From positions 1 through 29,490 of the forward strand of contig JAJRSP010000127.1 of assembly GCA_024278775.1 (NCBI GenBank): 29,490 nt of DNA, given 5' to 3'. This document shows positions 18,340 through 26,840 of this stretch, one piece after another; positions within the stretch are counted from its first letter, which is position 1; each line of letters opens with the position of its first letter. Source of the stretch: Planctomycetota bacterium. Lineage in GTDB: Bacteria; Planctomycetota; Phycisphaerae; UBA1845. The notes beneath the pieces were generated by a model. That model was given only the letters and a program-made list of their open reading frames with translations. It ran no database searches and had not been told where the DNA came from. The position numbers and the translations under genes were made by a program.

Positions 18340-19581
18340 CTAGGGCGTTGGTGCCGCGGCGCGTGCCTGAATCGCTGTGAAACCGCGCGGCAGGGTGATC
18401 GACGCGGTTGTCGTCGATGATCCCACGGTCCCCACGAGTGGGTCGGCGATGGCCGTCACGGCCGATCCGGATTTCGCAACTGCACGCACCTCGACCACCC
18501 AATCGAGCGGAACATCGGTAGCCGCCAGATGAACCGTCACAGGGTTCACGGCGTCAAGGCTGACGTCCTGCGATGGAAACTCAAACTTGGCCGACGGGTC
18601 GATCGGAACCGGAATGTCGGTAACACCGACGGTCAACATCGTCACCGTAATGACAGGCGACGCAGCAGGTGGAAAAATCATCGGGGGCACATCTGGAAAA
18701 TCCTGGGTGTAGGTGGGATCGCCCGCGTGCGTCAGTTCGTTGGTGTTGGCCTCGACTCGTATGCGTCCCTTGCCGCCGGCACCGATGCCGGTACCGCCTC
18801 TCGCAAGAAGCGACCCACCGCCTGTGACGAGATCGGCTATCAGCCGGATCCCTCCGCCACTGCCGCCTCCGCTGAAATAACCGCCGCAGCAAGTGTTCGT
18901 TCCACCGCCGTCTGCATGGATAGAACCTGTCAGCGTGATGGTGTTGTTCGCGGCGATGAGGATGGCACCACCGCCGGCACCAGCACCGCGTCCGGCCGTC
19001 GATCGCCCGGACGAACCGCCGGACCCGCCGATAAGCGGAACGATTTTTTCATTGCCGTAGGTGGACTCCACCGTGACGTTTCCGCCCAGGGTTCCATAGC
19101 TGCCACCGACACCGTGGTGGTTCGAGGTGGGATCATAATTGCCCCCACCGGGGCCATGTCCTCCCGCCCCTTCGCTTTCCAGGCTCAGGAATGCGCGGCC
19201 GCCACGGAAGCCACCGGGTCCGGGGATGGGAGCCCTTGCCGCCGTACCGGTGTTACCTTCACCATCGAGCGATACGGTACCGGCGATTGTCACGCTGCCG
19301 CTGACCAGCCAGATGACGGGCGCACCCGACGGGTGGTTCTTAAACGTCACCGTGACCCCGGACGGAATCGTCACAGACGTGTAGTTGAAGATGACGGCCC
19401 ACTCCGTCGCGTCGTACACGCCGGTGCCGGGCCCGGTGCCGGCCAATGAGAGATCCACCTCTACGTTCGCGACCGGCTCAAACGCGCCGTCGCTCCCGTC
19501 GGATCCCACATTGATCTGCGCATACGCACCGCTCGTCCAGATCAACAGCGCTGACAATGCATAACTCTTCCACGATTTCAT
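18340..19581 (-). CDS. Secreted glycine-rich beta protein (SDGSDGAFEP family)
   Basis: The product has 413 residues from the chosen start. The frame extends upstream to 19650, but ATG 19581 is preferred because GGAG lies about eight bases ahead on the minus strand and it yields a signal peptide (core YALSALLIWTSGAYA, probable cleavage AYA-Q). The mature N-terminus INVGSDGSDGAFEP, followed by VTVTFKNHPSGAPVIWLVSG, matches a family of exported glycine-rich proteins common in Planctomycetota and related phyla. Residues about 115-285 are very rich in Gly (GPGGFRGG, GGSGGSSGRS, GGGSGGGIRLIA), suggesting a beta-helix or flexible sheet. The C-terminal part is an ordinary beta domain without a sorting tail. 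No catalytic motif is visible, and a structural surface role is inferred. It precedes the giant adhesin gene on the same strand by 105 bases. Confidence 0.8.
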   Translation of the reverse strand: MKSWKSYALSALLIWTSGAYAQINVGSDGSDGAFEPVANVEVDLSLAGTGPGTGVYDATEWAVIFNYTSVTIPSGVTVTFKNHPSGAPVIWLVSGSVTIAGTVSLDGEGNTGTAARAPIPGPGGFRGGRAFLSLESEGAGGHGPGGGNYDPTSNHHGVGGSYGTLGGNVTVESTYGNEKIVPLIGGSGGSSGRSTAGRGAGAGGGAILIAANNTITLTGSIHADGGGTNTCCGGYFSGGGSGGGIRLIADLVTGGGSLLARGGTGIGAGGKGRIRVEANTNELTHAGDPTYTQDFPDVPPMIFPPAASPVITVTMLTVGVTDIPVPIDPSAKFEFPSQDVSLDAVNPVTVHLAATDVPLDWVVEVRAVAKSGSAVTAIADPLVGTVGSSTTTASITLPRGFTAIQARAAAPTP

Positions 19582-19970
19582 AATCCGTCTCCGTGTAACC
19601 ACAGACAACCCGGGCGCACCGTTGCTATAAGAGCATATTGGGAACGCCATCTTTTCCCCGTTCGGTTGGGCACCGTCGGCTCACACAGGTGCTTTCGCTA
19701 ACGCCGTGCCACCGGTAGCATTTTATCAGATGGGATTCGTATCTACAACAACACACGCTCGTCCGGTAATATGTCCCGGGAGGTTGCCTCTGAATCGTCG
19801 TCTCATTAATAAGCACTTTGGCGTATGGTGGGAGTAGTCGTTGCGCACAGGTGGGCTACGCACCCGTCGCACGTGTGATGCGCTCCCAGTGGCTCGTCAC
19901 GCAGCTTCGGATAGAATCCGAGCAGACCGTGCGATGAACTTCCGAGCACATTCAGAAGAGGAGGATACCG
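19582..19970. other. Divergent intergenic region between the glycine-rich gene and the MGMT-like gene
   Basis: These 389 bases should hold promoters for both directions. I see a possible plus-strand -10 (TAGAAT, 19912-19917) within a small hairpin (TCGGAT, AGA, ATCCGA), but no convincing -35. No coding frame is supported. Confidence 0.35.
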
Positions 19971-20471
19971 ATGAGCAAGACTACATGGAAACTCGCTAAG
20001 GGTAACACATGGCGGGTGAAGCTTGAGCGGAAGCATCCGAATCATGGAAAGATCGCACCGATCCCACCACCGAGGCAGAAACGCCTCGGGAAAGGAACCA
20101 TCCTCATTCCCGAACCGAAAAAGGTGGAGGCTCTGATGCGGAAGGTTCGCAAGGGGAAGCTGGCTACCGGTTCGTGGATACGGGCGCGACTGGCCGAGGA
20201 GGCAGGTGCGACGGTCTCGTGTGCGCTGACAGCCGGTATGTTCATCAACATCGCCGCTCACGCAGCCGAGGAGGATCGCACCGCCGGAAAGAAACGCATC
20301 ACGCCCTATTGGCGTACGATCAAGGACGACGGCAAACTCAACGAAAAGTACCCCGGTGGTGTCAGGGCGCAGGCTGCGAAGCTTCGTAAGGAGGGGTTTA
20401 CGATTCAGCCGGGCAGGGGCAAGCAACCGCCGCGTGTGAAAGAGTTTGAACGCTTCCTCATGCGTGCCTAG
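19971..20471 (+). CDS. MGMT-like (alkyltransferase-like) DNA-binding protein lacking the PCHR cysteine
   Basis: The product has 166 residues and starts after a strong GAGGAGGA site (19958-19965). It matches proteins commonly annotated as MGMT family. An N-terminal basic part (HPNHGKIAPIPPPRQKRLGK) is followed by KGKLATGSWIRARLAEEAGA (61-80), which aligns with the helix-turn-helix entry of O6-alkylguanine-DNA alkyltransferase. TPYWRTIKDDGKLNEKYPGG (111-130) occupies the place of the IPCHRV active-site motif and its following glycine loop, and KLRKEGF resembles the terminal helix. The acceptor Cys position reads Tyr (PYWR), much as alkyltransferase-like proteins carry PWHR. It may therefore bind damaged DNA without repairing it. 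The placement of PYWR on PCHR is my inference. No signal peptide; it should be cytoplasmic. Confidence 0.7.
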   Translation: MSKTTWKLAKGNTWRVKLERKHPNHGKIAPIPPPRQKRLGKGTILIPEPKKVEALMRKVRKGKLATGSWIRARLAEEAGATVSCALTAGMFINIAAHAAEEDRTAGKKRITPYWRTIKDDGKLNEKYPGGVRAQAAKLRKEGFTIQPGRGKQPPRVKEFERFLMRA

Positions 20472-20609
20472 CAGCGGGTATTAGTGTCGTAGTGAGGTTC
20501 GCCATCTGATAGCCGGATTGCCTTTTGTCGACCGTGGTACTTGCGCTTGCGATCAATGTTTTTCGCGACCATAATCCCAGGTTGGATAGAACGTCTTGGA
20601 GTCATGATT

Positions 20610-20831
20610 ATGTTGGCCATCACAGGCAGTACCACCGTGCGAGAACTGCTCACGGCGCATCCCATCGCTTTCGACGTTCTCGTGACATACGGCATGTGTC
20701 GGGACTGCAAGAACAATCCACCCCCCGTTCCGCTGGAGCATTTCGCCGAAAAACATTGCGACGGTGATCTCAAAAAGCTCATCGAGCAGGTTCAAACGGT
20801 GATCCACCATGACGACTCCACGGTCCGATAG
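20610..20831 (+). CDS. Small di-cysteine protein, DUF1858/ScdA-N-like domain
   Basis: The product has 73 residues. I start at ATG 20610 because GGAG (20598-20601) stands eight bases ahead; the open frame extends to 20541 and another ATG lies at 20604. TTVRELLTAHPIAFDVLVTY (8-27) followed by GMCRDCKN and LEHFAEKHCDGDLKKLIEQV matches the helical DUF1858/ScdA N-terminal fold. In that fold, Val-Arg-Glu-Leu and His-Pro begin the domain and one or two Cys serve redox or iron-sulfur roles. Relatives occur alone or fused to hemerythrin-like or hybrid-cluster proteins. Here the Cys pair is C-x-x-C (30, 33). It may act in iron-sulfur or nitric-oxide stress handling, but the substrate is unknown. It follows the MGMT-like gene by 138 bases on the same strand. 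Confidence 0.7.
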   Translation: MLAITGSTTVRELLTAHPIAFDVLVTYGMCRDCKNNPPPVPLEHFAEKHCDGDLKKLIEQVQTVIHHDDSTVR

Positions 20832-21019
20832 GGTGGCGTGACACTTGATTGGCGGGTTCTCGGAGCGCGTCTCATGCGCCAAGGGCTCAAAACTGCCCGG
20901 CCGGATGAGGGCCAAGCGAGGGCCGGCAAACTCCACACGAATTGTAATCTCGCCTGGAATTGCGACCGTAATCGGGCCATACGGCATCAGCAAGTCGGTT
21001 TTTGGGCGGGAATTGGTAA

Positions 21020-21093
21020 CGTCCCCGACAGGACTCGAACCTGTAACCTTCGGCTTCGGAGGCCGACGCGCTGTCCAGTTGTGCCACGAGGAC
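21020..21093 (-). tRNA. tRNA-Arg, anticodon CCG
   Basis: The minus strand from 21093 folds into a full cloverleaf. The acceptor GTCCTCG pairs with CGGGGAC (one G-U). The anticodon stem TCGGC/GCCGA is perfect, with loop CTCCGAA and anticodon CCG (21057-21059 on the plus strand as CGG). The T stem ACAGG/CCTGT holds loop TTCGAGT. The D stem (GCAC/GCGC) has one A-C mismatch. The discriminator is G and CCA is not encoded. It decodes the CGG arginine codon. Confidence 0.93.
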
Positions 21094-21309
21094 TTCGTAC
21101 CCGCCGAGCATAGTTGCCGATCATCGGCTGTCAAATGACCGGTCCGCGGCCTCCGTTTGGGCGTGGCCAAGGCCTCCATCCCCGTGTGCGGTGTCCACTG
21201 CGAAATTTTCGGACCTTATATGTTGTCCGGTGCCAAGTAGGGTGATGGGCCTGCCGAGCCGATGCATGAGTGGGTACATCTAGATGGGGGCTAACAGCGA
21301 TGGAACACC

Positions 21310-22899
21310 ATGAGTGAGTCCGGACGTGGTTTGATATTGGTGGTGGAGGATGAGGCCGAGCTTCGGTTCATCTTATCGGCGCAGTTGCGCTCGAACGGCT
21401 TCGAGGTGATCGAGGCCGGCGACGGGGCCGTGGCGGTGGAGGTGGCCCGGAAACGCGTACCCGATGTGATTGTGATGGACATCGGACTTCCCTACATGGA
21501 CGGCATCGCCGCGACGGAGGCGCTCAAAGCCGATCGCCAGACGGCGGATATTCCGGTGATTATTCTGACTGCGCGTTCGGGGAGTGCCGACGTGGTACGC
21601 GGGCTGGATGCGGGGGCTCAGGAGTATCTGCACAAGCCGTTTGATGTGTCGGAGCTGATGGCCCGAGTGCGCACCGTACATCGGCTCGCCACCGCGCGGC
21701 GTCGCATCGACTCACTCAACACGCAACTCGAAGCGGAGGTAGACGAGAAAACCCAGCGGTTGCAGATTCTCTATGAATACATGCGCGATTTGAACCGGGT
21801 GGAGACCATCGATGCCGTGGTGGACCTGTTGGTCGACTCGGCCCGCCGGACCACGGCGTGCGTTCGTATCGCGATGTTTCTCGTGGCCGGTGACGGTCGG
21901 ACACTCCACTGTGTGCGGTCTGTGAAGGTCGATGAGGATACGTTGGAAACGCTGCGAAGTGGGGCGAAGGGCTTCGTTTCCGGCGGTGTGTTTGATGCGT
22001 GCTGTACGCTGGCGGTCGAAGCCCGTCCACAGGCGTCCTGCGACCATCAAGCGCCTGGAGATTTTCTTAGTGTGCCGTTGATGTGTTCCTCGTTTGACGA
22101 CCAGAGCGAGCTGCTCGGCGTGGTCCATGTGGCTCCGGAAGAGGGCACGGTGTGGTGCGATGAAGACGTGGAGTGTTTGCGGTCGATTGCCGATGCCGCT
22201 GCGATCGCGACGGAAAGCATTCGTCGACGTGATCGGCTGCATCACTCGGTGCGGGTGCTACTCAAGACCGTGGGGCATCTGGCGGAGTATCGTGACGAGG
22301 AAACCACCCGACATCTGGAACGCGTGGCCAAAACGGCGAAGTTGCTCACGAAGCAGTTGAAACGCTCATCGTGCTATGCCGACCAGATCACGGCGGAGTT
22401 TGTGGATTCGATGACGTTGGCTGCCCCGATGCATGATATCGGAAAAGTGGGCATTCCCGACGATATCCTGACGAAACCGGGTAAGCTGACGGATGAAGAA
22501 TACCAAATCATGAAAACGCACGCGGACATCGGGCGTCGCGTGCTCTCCCGGGCCATCGACCCGAATCATCCGGTACCGCTGCTGCAGATGTGTGTAGAAA
22601 TTGCCCACTGCCACCACGAACGATTCGATGGTACGGGCTATCCAAGACGACTCAAAGGCCAGGAGATACCTCTGGCGGCTCGCATCGTCGCCCTGGTCGA
22701 TGCCTATGATGCGATTTCGAGCCGTCGGCGATACAAAGAGGCCCGCTCGCACGAAGACGCGGCCCGCATTATCCAGGCGGAATCCGGCAAGCACTTCGAC
22801 CCGGAACTCGTTCGGGCGTTCCTGGAATGCCAGGGAGAGTTTGACGCGATTCGAGCGAAGTTCTCTGACCAGCAAGTCGAACCTGTGACAGTCGAATAG
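21310..22899 (+). CDS. Response regulator with REC, GAF-like and HD-GYP domains (cyclic-di-GMP phosphodiesterase)
   Basis: The product has 529 residues. REC (about 8-125) has the acidic pair E13-D14, phosphoacceptor D57 in VIVMDIGLP, T87 and K109 (LHKPF). A coiled linker (125-160) leads to a GAF-like domain (about 160-300, Cys-rich around 230-245), then HD-GYP (about 311-515). The catalytic signatures are intact: MHDIGKVGIPD (374-384, HD at 375-376), HADIGRR, and HHERFDGTGYP (435-445). HD-GYP enzymes hydrolyse cyclic-di-GMP to GMP through a di-iron or tri-iron site, so the protein should lower cyclic-di-GMP in response to a phosphorelay and a GAF signal. No histidine kinase is adjacent. The ribosome binding site is modest. 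It converges with korB and ends 105 bases from it. Confidence 0.93.
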   Translation: MSESGRGLILVVEDEAELRFILSAQLRSNGFEVIEAGDGAVAVEVARKRVPDVIVMDIGLPYMDGIAATEALKADRQTADIPVIILTARSGSADVVRGLDAGAQEYLHKPFDVSELMARVRTVHRLATARRRIDSLNTQLEAEVDEKTQRLQILYEYMRDLNRVETIDAVVDLLVDSARRTTACVRIAMFLVAGDGRTLHCVRSVKVDEDTLETLRSGAKGFVSGGVFDACCTLAVEARPQASCDHQAPGDFLSVPLMCSSFDDQSELLGVVHVAPEEGTVWCDEDVECLRSIADAAAIATESIRRRDRLHHSVRVLLKTVGHLAEYRDEETTRHLERVAKTAKLLTKQLKRSSCYADQITAEFVDSMTLAAPMHDIGKVGIPDDILTKPGKLTDEEYQIMKTHADIGRRVLSRAIDPNHPVPLLQMCVEIAHCHHERFDGTGYPRRLKGQEIPLAARIVALVDAYDAISSRRRYKEARSHEDAARIIQAESGKHFDPELVRAFLECQGEFDAIRAKFSDQQVEPVTVE

Positions 22900-22970
22900 C
22901 CACAGACCGACTCCGCGCGCAACGAACGCTGCTCCGCGTAGACCGCTGCGGCACCAAAAGCCTCTGTGGC
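22899..22970. repeat. Inverted repeat between convergent genes
   Basis: GCCACAGA (22899-22906) pairs with TCTGTGGC (22963-22970) across 56 bases. It could be the base of a bidirectional terminator between the HD-GYP gene and korB, but there is no T run. Confidence 0.25.
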
Positions 22971-23004
22971 CGGTATCTCTATCCTTGCATACGCCGGGCG
23001 GGGA

Positions 23005-24027
23005 TCAGTTGACCGCCCACGTTTCGCCGCCGTTGAGAAGAGCGGCCAGGTCTCCCTTGCCTTTCGATTTAACCGCGCTGTGGATTTGGTCCATGACGAG
23101 ATCCTCGAAGACGGGTCGCTCGACTGAACGGAACACACCCATCGGCTCGGGGAACTCGGGGTAGTGCATCCGAGAGAGCAAGTAGGCCAGGCTCGGCTCC
23201 GGAAGTTGTTCATCATGGAAGAGCAGATCATCTTCTGTGATGCCATTTCCGAGCGTGACAATTTCCGGGCTCATGCCGTTGAGGCGGATACCCTTGGAAC
23301 CCTCTTTCCCGAACACGAGCGGCTTGTTGTGCTCCAGAAAGACAGTGGTGTCGTCTTTCGTGTCCTTGCCCGTGGCGTACTCAAAAGCGCCGTCGTTAAA
23401 GATGTTGCAGTTCTGGTAGATCTCGATGAACGACGTGCCCCGGTGTTTGGCGGCACGTTCCAAGATATCTGCCAGGTGTTTTGTGTTGACGGCGACGGAG
23501 CGGGCGACAAAGCTGGCCTCGGCACCAATGGCCACGGAAAGCGGATGCAACGGGAAATCCACCGAGCCCATCGGCGAAGATTTGGTCTTCTTCCCGAGTG
23601 GCGACGTCGGGGAGTATTGACCCTTGGTGAGGCCGTAGATCCGGTTGTTGAAGAGCAGGATGTTGATGTCCACATTGCGGCGTATGGTGTGAATCAGGTG
23701 GTTTCCGCCGATGCTCAGCGCATCGCCGTCGCCCGTGGCCAGCCACACCTTGAGCTCCGGATTGGCCAGCTTGATCCCCGTGGCGAGGGCCGGCGCACGA
23801 CCATGAATGGAGTGAAACCCATAGGTGTCCAGGTAATAGGGGAAGCGGCTGGAGCAACCGATGCCGGAGACGCAGACGGTGTTTTCCCGTTCCGTTCCCA
23901 GCAGGGCCATCACCTTCTTGACCTGAGCGAGAATCGAATAATCGCCGCAGCCCGGGCACCACCGTACTTCTTGATCGCTTGCAAAGTCCTTGGCGGTCAG
24001 TGGGATTGTTACACTGTCACTACTCAT
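23005..24027 (-). CDS. korB: 2-oxoacid:ferredoxin oxidoreductase subunit beta (KorB-type)
   Basis: The product has 340 residues, usual for the family. It binds thiamine diphosphate and an iron-sulfur cluster. The cluster and cofactor motifs are WCPGCGDY (23-30), GIGCSSRF (55-62), TGDGDALSIGGNH (98-110, magnesium-thiamine diphosphate loop) and NNRIYGLTKGQYSPTS (127-142). With the alpha subunit it oxidises a 2-oxoacid, most probably 2-oxoglutarate to succinyl-CoA, and passes electrons to ferredoxin in the cytoplasm; the reverse reaction serves the reductive TCA cycle. Its ATG (24025-24027) overlaps the korA stop as ATGA, so the subunits are translationally coupled. Pyruvate or another 2-oxoacid cannot be excluded as the substrate. 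Confidence 0.93.
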   Translation of the reverse strand: MSSDSVTIPLTAKDFASDQEVRWCPGCGDYSILAQVKKVMALLGTERENTVCVSGIGCSSRFPYYLDTYGFHSIHGRAPALATGIKLANPELKVWLATGDGDALSIGGNHLIHTIRRNVDINILLFNNRIYGLTKGQYSPTSPLGKKTKSSPMGSVDFPLHPLSVAIGAEASFVARSVAVNTKHLADILERAAKHRGTSFIEIYQNCNIFNDGAFEYATGKDTKDDTTVFLEHNKPLVFGKEGSKGIRLNGMSPEIVTLGNGITEDDLLFHDEQLPEPSLAYLLSRMHYPEFPEPMGVFRSVERPVFEDLVMDQIHSAVKSKGKGDLAALLNGGETWAVN

Positions 24028-25904
24028 GAGTTCGATCCGTTTGTTAGAAGTTCCGTAATCCGATTCTCAATCTCACCGACCATAAAGGGCTTGCCCTGCA
24101 CCTTGTTCAGGCTGACGGCATCGATGAGGTATTTTCCGCGAATAAGGGGTAAAAGCTGTCCGAGGTTCATCTCGGGAATCAGTACACGGTCAAATCGCTT
24201 AAGCACTTCGCCCGTGTTCTTGGGCATCGGGTCCAGGTACCGCAGGTGAGCGCTGGACACTTTGAGGCCGTTATCGTGGCATCGATCGATGGCGGTCCGG
24301 ATCGCACCATAAGTGCTCCCCCAACCCAAAACGAGCAGCTTGCCCGAATCCTCGCCGTGAACCGTGAGATCGGGGATCGTCTGAGCGATGCCGTCGATCT
24401 TTCGGCGGCGCGTCTCGATCATACGGTTGTGGTTTTCGGGATCGTAGCAGACGTTTCCGGTTTCGAAATGCTTTTCCAATCCGCCGAGGCGATGTTCCAA
24501 ATCCGGCGTACCGGGGATGGCCCACTGCCGCACGAGTTTGTCGTTGCGGGCATAGGGAAGAAAACCGCTGGGATCGGTCAGGTGTTTGACCTCGATCTTC
24601 GGAAGATCTTTGACGTCCGGGATTTTCCACGGCTCGGCACCGTTGGCCAGATAACCGTCCGTCAGAAGCACCACCGGAGTCATGAACTCCACCGCGATGC
24701 GAAAAGCCTCGATAGCCATATCAAAGCAGTCCGCTGGTGTCGCGGCCGCCAACACACACAGCGGGGCCTCCCCGTTTCGACCATACAACGCCTGAGACAG
24801 GTCCGCTTGCTCTGTTTTCGTCGGCAGTCCGGTACTCGGACCTCCGCGTTGCACGTTGACGATCACCATCGGTAGCTCGGTCATCACGGCCAGCCCGAGC
24901 GCCTCGCCTTTGAGGGCCATGCCCGGACCGCTCGTGCCGGTGGCGGCAAAGGCCCCGGCAAAAGCAGCGCCGACAATGGATGTCATGGCCGCGATTTCGT
25001 CTTCCGCCTGAAACGTGCGAACGTCAAAGTTTTTGTGCCGCGAGAGTTCGTGGAGGATATCACTGGCCGGTGTGATGGGGTAGGATCCGTAGAAGAGCGT
25101 CTTGCCAGCCTGATGGGCGGCGGCGATGAGCCCGAGTGCGGCGGCCTCATTACCGCTCACGCGACGGTAGTGTCCGGGCGTGATCTTTGCCGGGGCCACG
25201 AGATAGTGTACGGGGAACATCTCGGCCGTTTCACCGAAGTAGTATCCAGACCGTAACGCCTTGGCGTTGGCGTCGGCCACGGAAGGCTTGCTTCCGAATT
25301 TGGACTCGATCCAACTCAAGCTGGGGTCCATGGATCGCCCATACATCCAGTACACCAGCCCAAGGGCGAAGAAGTTCTTACAGCGGCCGACGGCGCGACC
25401 CGTGAGGTCGGTGTCCTTGCACGCCTCTTTATTGAGCGTGTCAATGGGGACGCTAAATAGCTGGTAGCCCTTGAGAGAATCGTCTTCGAGGGGGTTGGTG
25501 TCGTAGCCCGCCTTGGCCAGGTTGCCTTTGGTGAAGGCGTCCTTGTTGACCACCAAAATGCCGCCCGGTTGCAAGTCGGCCAGGTTGGCCTTGAGACCGG
25601 CCGGGTTCATCGCAATCAGCGTGTTGACCTGGTCACCGGGCGTGAGAACCTGGTGAGAGCCGAACCGAAGCTGAAACCCACTGACGCCGGCGAGGGTACC
25701 CGCCGGGGCGCGAATCTCAGCCGGGAAGTCCGGGAGTGTGCTGATATCGTTACCGAAGATGGCCGAAGTGTTGGTCATCTGGGTGCCGGCGAGCTGCATA
25801 CCGTCACCCGAGTCGCCGGCGAATCGCACGGTGATCTCCTCGACTTCGATAACTTTCTTGGGCTGTTTATTATCCGTGTTCTTTGTTTCGGTCGCAACGA
25901 CCAT
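24024..25904 (-). CDS. korA: 2-oxoacid:ferredoxin oxidoreductase subunit alpha with fused gamma domain (KorA-type)
   Basis: The product has 626 residues, the size of gamma-alpha fusions. The gamma domain (about 25-215) begins GDSGDGMQLAG (30-40) and contains FPAEIRAPAGTLAGVSGFQL. The alpha part starts near 247 with RRVSGNEAAALGLI, carries YPITPAS (275-281) and GPSTGLPTKTEQADL, and ends with the transketolase C-terminal-like domain. Partnered with KorB, it performs CoA-dependent oxidative decarboxylation coupled to ferredoxin. The start is followed by a Lys-rich, poorly conserved tail of about 20 residues; a weak GGTAAG and a more distant GAGGAG lie upstream. It is the first gene of a two-gene operon and faces a 936-base region that should contain the promoter. 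Confidence 0.93.
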   Translation of the reverse strand: MVVATETKNTDNKQPKKVIEVEEITVRFAGDSGDGMQLAGTQMTNTSAIFGNDISTLPDFPAEIRAPAGTLAGVSGFQLRFGSHQVLTPGDQVNTLIAMNPAGLKANLADLQPGGILVVNKDAFTKGNLAKAGYDTNPLEDDSLKGYQLFSVPIDTLNKEACKDTDLTGRAVGRCKNFFALGLVYWMYGRSMDPSLSWIESKFGSKPSVADANAKALRSGYYFGETAEMFPVHYLVAPAKITPGHYRRVSGNEAAALGLIAAAHQAGKTLFYGSYPITPASDILHELSRHKNFDVRTFQAEDEIAAMTSIVGAAFAGAFAATGTSGPGMALKGEALGLAVMTELPMVIVNVQRGGPSTGLPTKTEQADLSQALYGRNGEAPLCVLAAATPADCFDMAIEAFRIAVEFMTPVVLLTDGYLANGAEPWKIPDVKDLPKIEVKHLTDPSGFLPYARNDKLVRQWAIPGTPDLEHRLGGLEKHFETGNVCYDPENHNRMIETRRRKIDGIAQTIPDLTVHGEDSGKLLVLGWGSTYGAIRTAIDRCHDNGLKVSSAHLRYLDPMPKNTGEVLKRFDRVLIPEMNLGQLLPLIRGKYLIDAVSLNKVQGKPFMVGEIENRITELLTNGSNS

Positions 25905-26312
25905 GACTTACCAACGCTCCTCTTGCGGGGCAGACGATGACGACAGCGTACGTATGTGCCGTACTCCGCCTGCGCCGGGCATTGCCATTATGGGACGGTT
26001 TCTTTTCTTCGTCTTACCGCCGAACCTACCGTAGTTCGGTCGGCTTGGTTGAACCATACAATCGAACGATTACCTCGGCTAACGATGCCGTGTTTTCTTA
26101 CGGTGTTCCTCTGGTGATGACCCCGATGCAAAGCCCTGACCGGGGAGAGATTAGGGGGAAACCAGGGCGGAACCGAACTGGTCCATCAAAGGCCCAGGTC
26201 GCGGCAAGGAGAGGCGATGGCATGACACCGCGTATCGCAGACACGTCATTCAGCTCGGTTTCTACTTAGCAGTTTTTGTCACACTGCGAACTTGCCTGAG
26301 CGCCCTCTGAGA

Positions 26313-26326
26313 GGCTCGATCGAGCC
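26313..26326. repeat. Perfect 14-base palindrome
   Basis: GGCTCGATCGAGCC is its own reverse complement. It lies in the long intergenic region and could be a site for a dimeric regulator or part of an RNA stem. Confidence 0.5.
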
Positions 26327-26427
26327 GGGCCTTCGCATCCCACCCGACCAGCCAGCCCATCCGACCGGCAAAGCCAACCGTCCGGTCTCGCACCCGCCTC
26401 AGCCGGCATAAGGTCCCATTCCGCACA

Positions 26428-26448
26428 AGGCCCCAATACGAGGGGCCT
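26428..26448. repeat. GC-rich hairpin
   Basis: AGGCCCC (26428-26434) pairs perfectly with GGGGCCT (26442-26448) around AATACGA. There is no T run on either side, so it is not a standard terminator. Confidence 0.4.
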
Positions 26449-26721
26449 CTCGGTGACAATCTTGGTTCGTCGCACTCCCACGTCGAACCGATTGGCTTAC
26501 TCTATGCATATCGGAGTCCCAATACAATAGACTTGGTCCCAAAATAGCGATGTTTTTGAAACTTTTTTATGTCGATCGAAGGGAAGACCGGGGCCGGGGC
26601 TTGTCGTTTGACCACGGGCGAGATACCGGGGCCCGATCCGGACCGAATGTGCACGGCCAATTTGCTTCTGTCCGATAACCGTCGGGCATTTCGGCGCGGG
26701 TGGTGTGTCGCCCGGTGGCGC

Positions 26722-26730
26722 TGCTATGAT
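26722..26730 (+). promoter_or_regulatory. Possible extended -10 promoter for the transsulfuration gene
   Basis: TGCTATGAT fits the TG-N-TATAAT pattern with one mismatch, 111 bases before ATG 26841. No -35 match is present at 16-18 bases, which extended -10 promoters do not strictly need. Confidence 0.4.
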
Positions 26731-26840
26731 ACGCTCGTTGGCCAAAGCGCGGGCCGGAGATGTCGCGTTATGTAGATGGACCGCGATCGGTTGCGTCGAC
26801 GATCCGGATTCGACAAAGCTGCCGCCTGGAAAGATGAATC

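Larger units (their letters stand above)
25905..26840. other. 936-base divergent intergenic region
   Basis: This lies between korA (minus) and the transsulfuration gene (plus). Short frames near 26262-26481 have Arg/Gly/Trp-rich shadow-like composition and no ribosome binding site. I recognise no SAM riboswitch or other named RNA element ahead of the sulfur-metabolism gene. It does hold a palindrome (26313-26326), a GC hairpin (26428-26448) and a possible extended -10 (26722-26730). It may contain an RNA gene that I cannot identify. Confidence 0.4.

Noticed and set aside
20553..21179. A 208-codon minus-strand frame with a plausible stretch MPYGPITVAIPGEITIRVEF
   Set aside because: It runs through the tRNA-Arg gene and is antisense to the DUF1858-like gene. 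No ribosome binding site precedes the internal ATG at 20987, and no family is recognisable.
23164..24249. A 361-codon plus-strand frame opposite korB and the end of korA
   Set aside because: The minus-strand korA and korB genes carry intact catalytic motifs; this frame has none.
26262..26481. Two overlapping minus-strand frames of about 65-71 codons
   Set aside because: Their Arg/Gly/Trp-rich composition, mutual overlap and lack of ribosome binding sites make them unlikely genes.
26500..26840. Search for a SAM-type riboswitch ahead of the transsulfuration gene
   Set aside because: I found no recognisable SAM-I or SAM-II core motif or downstream terminator switch.
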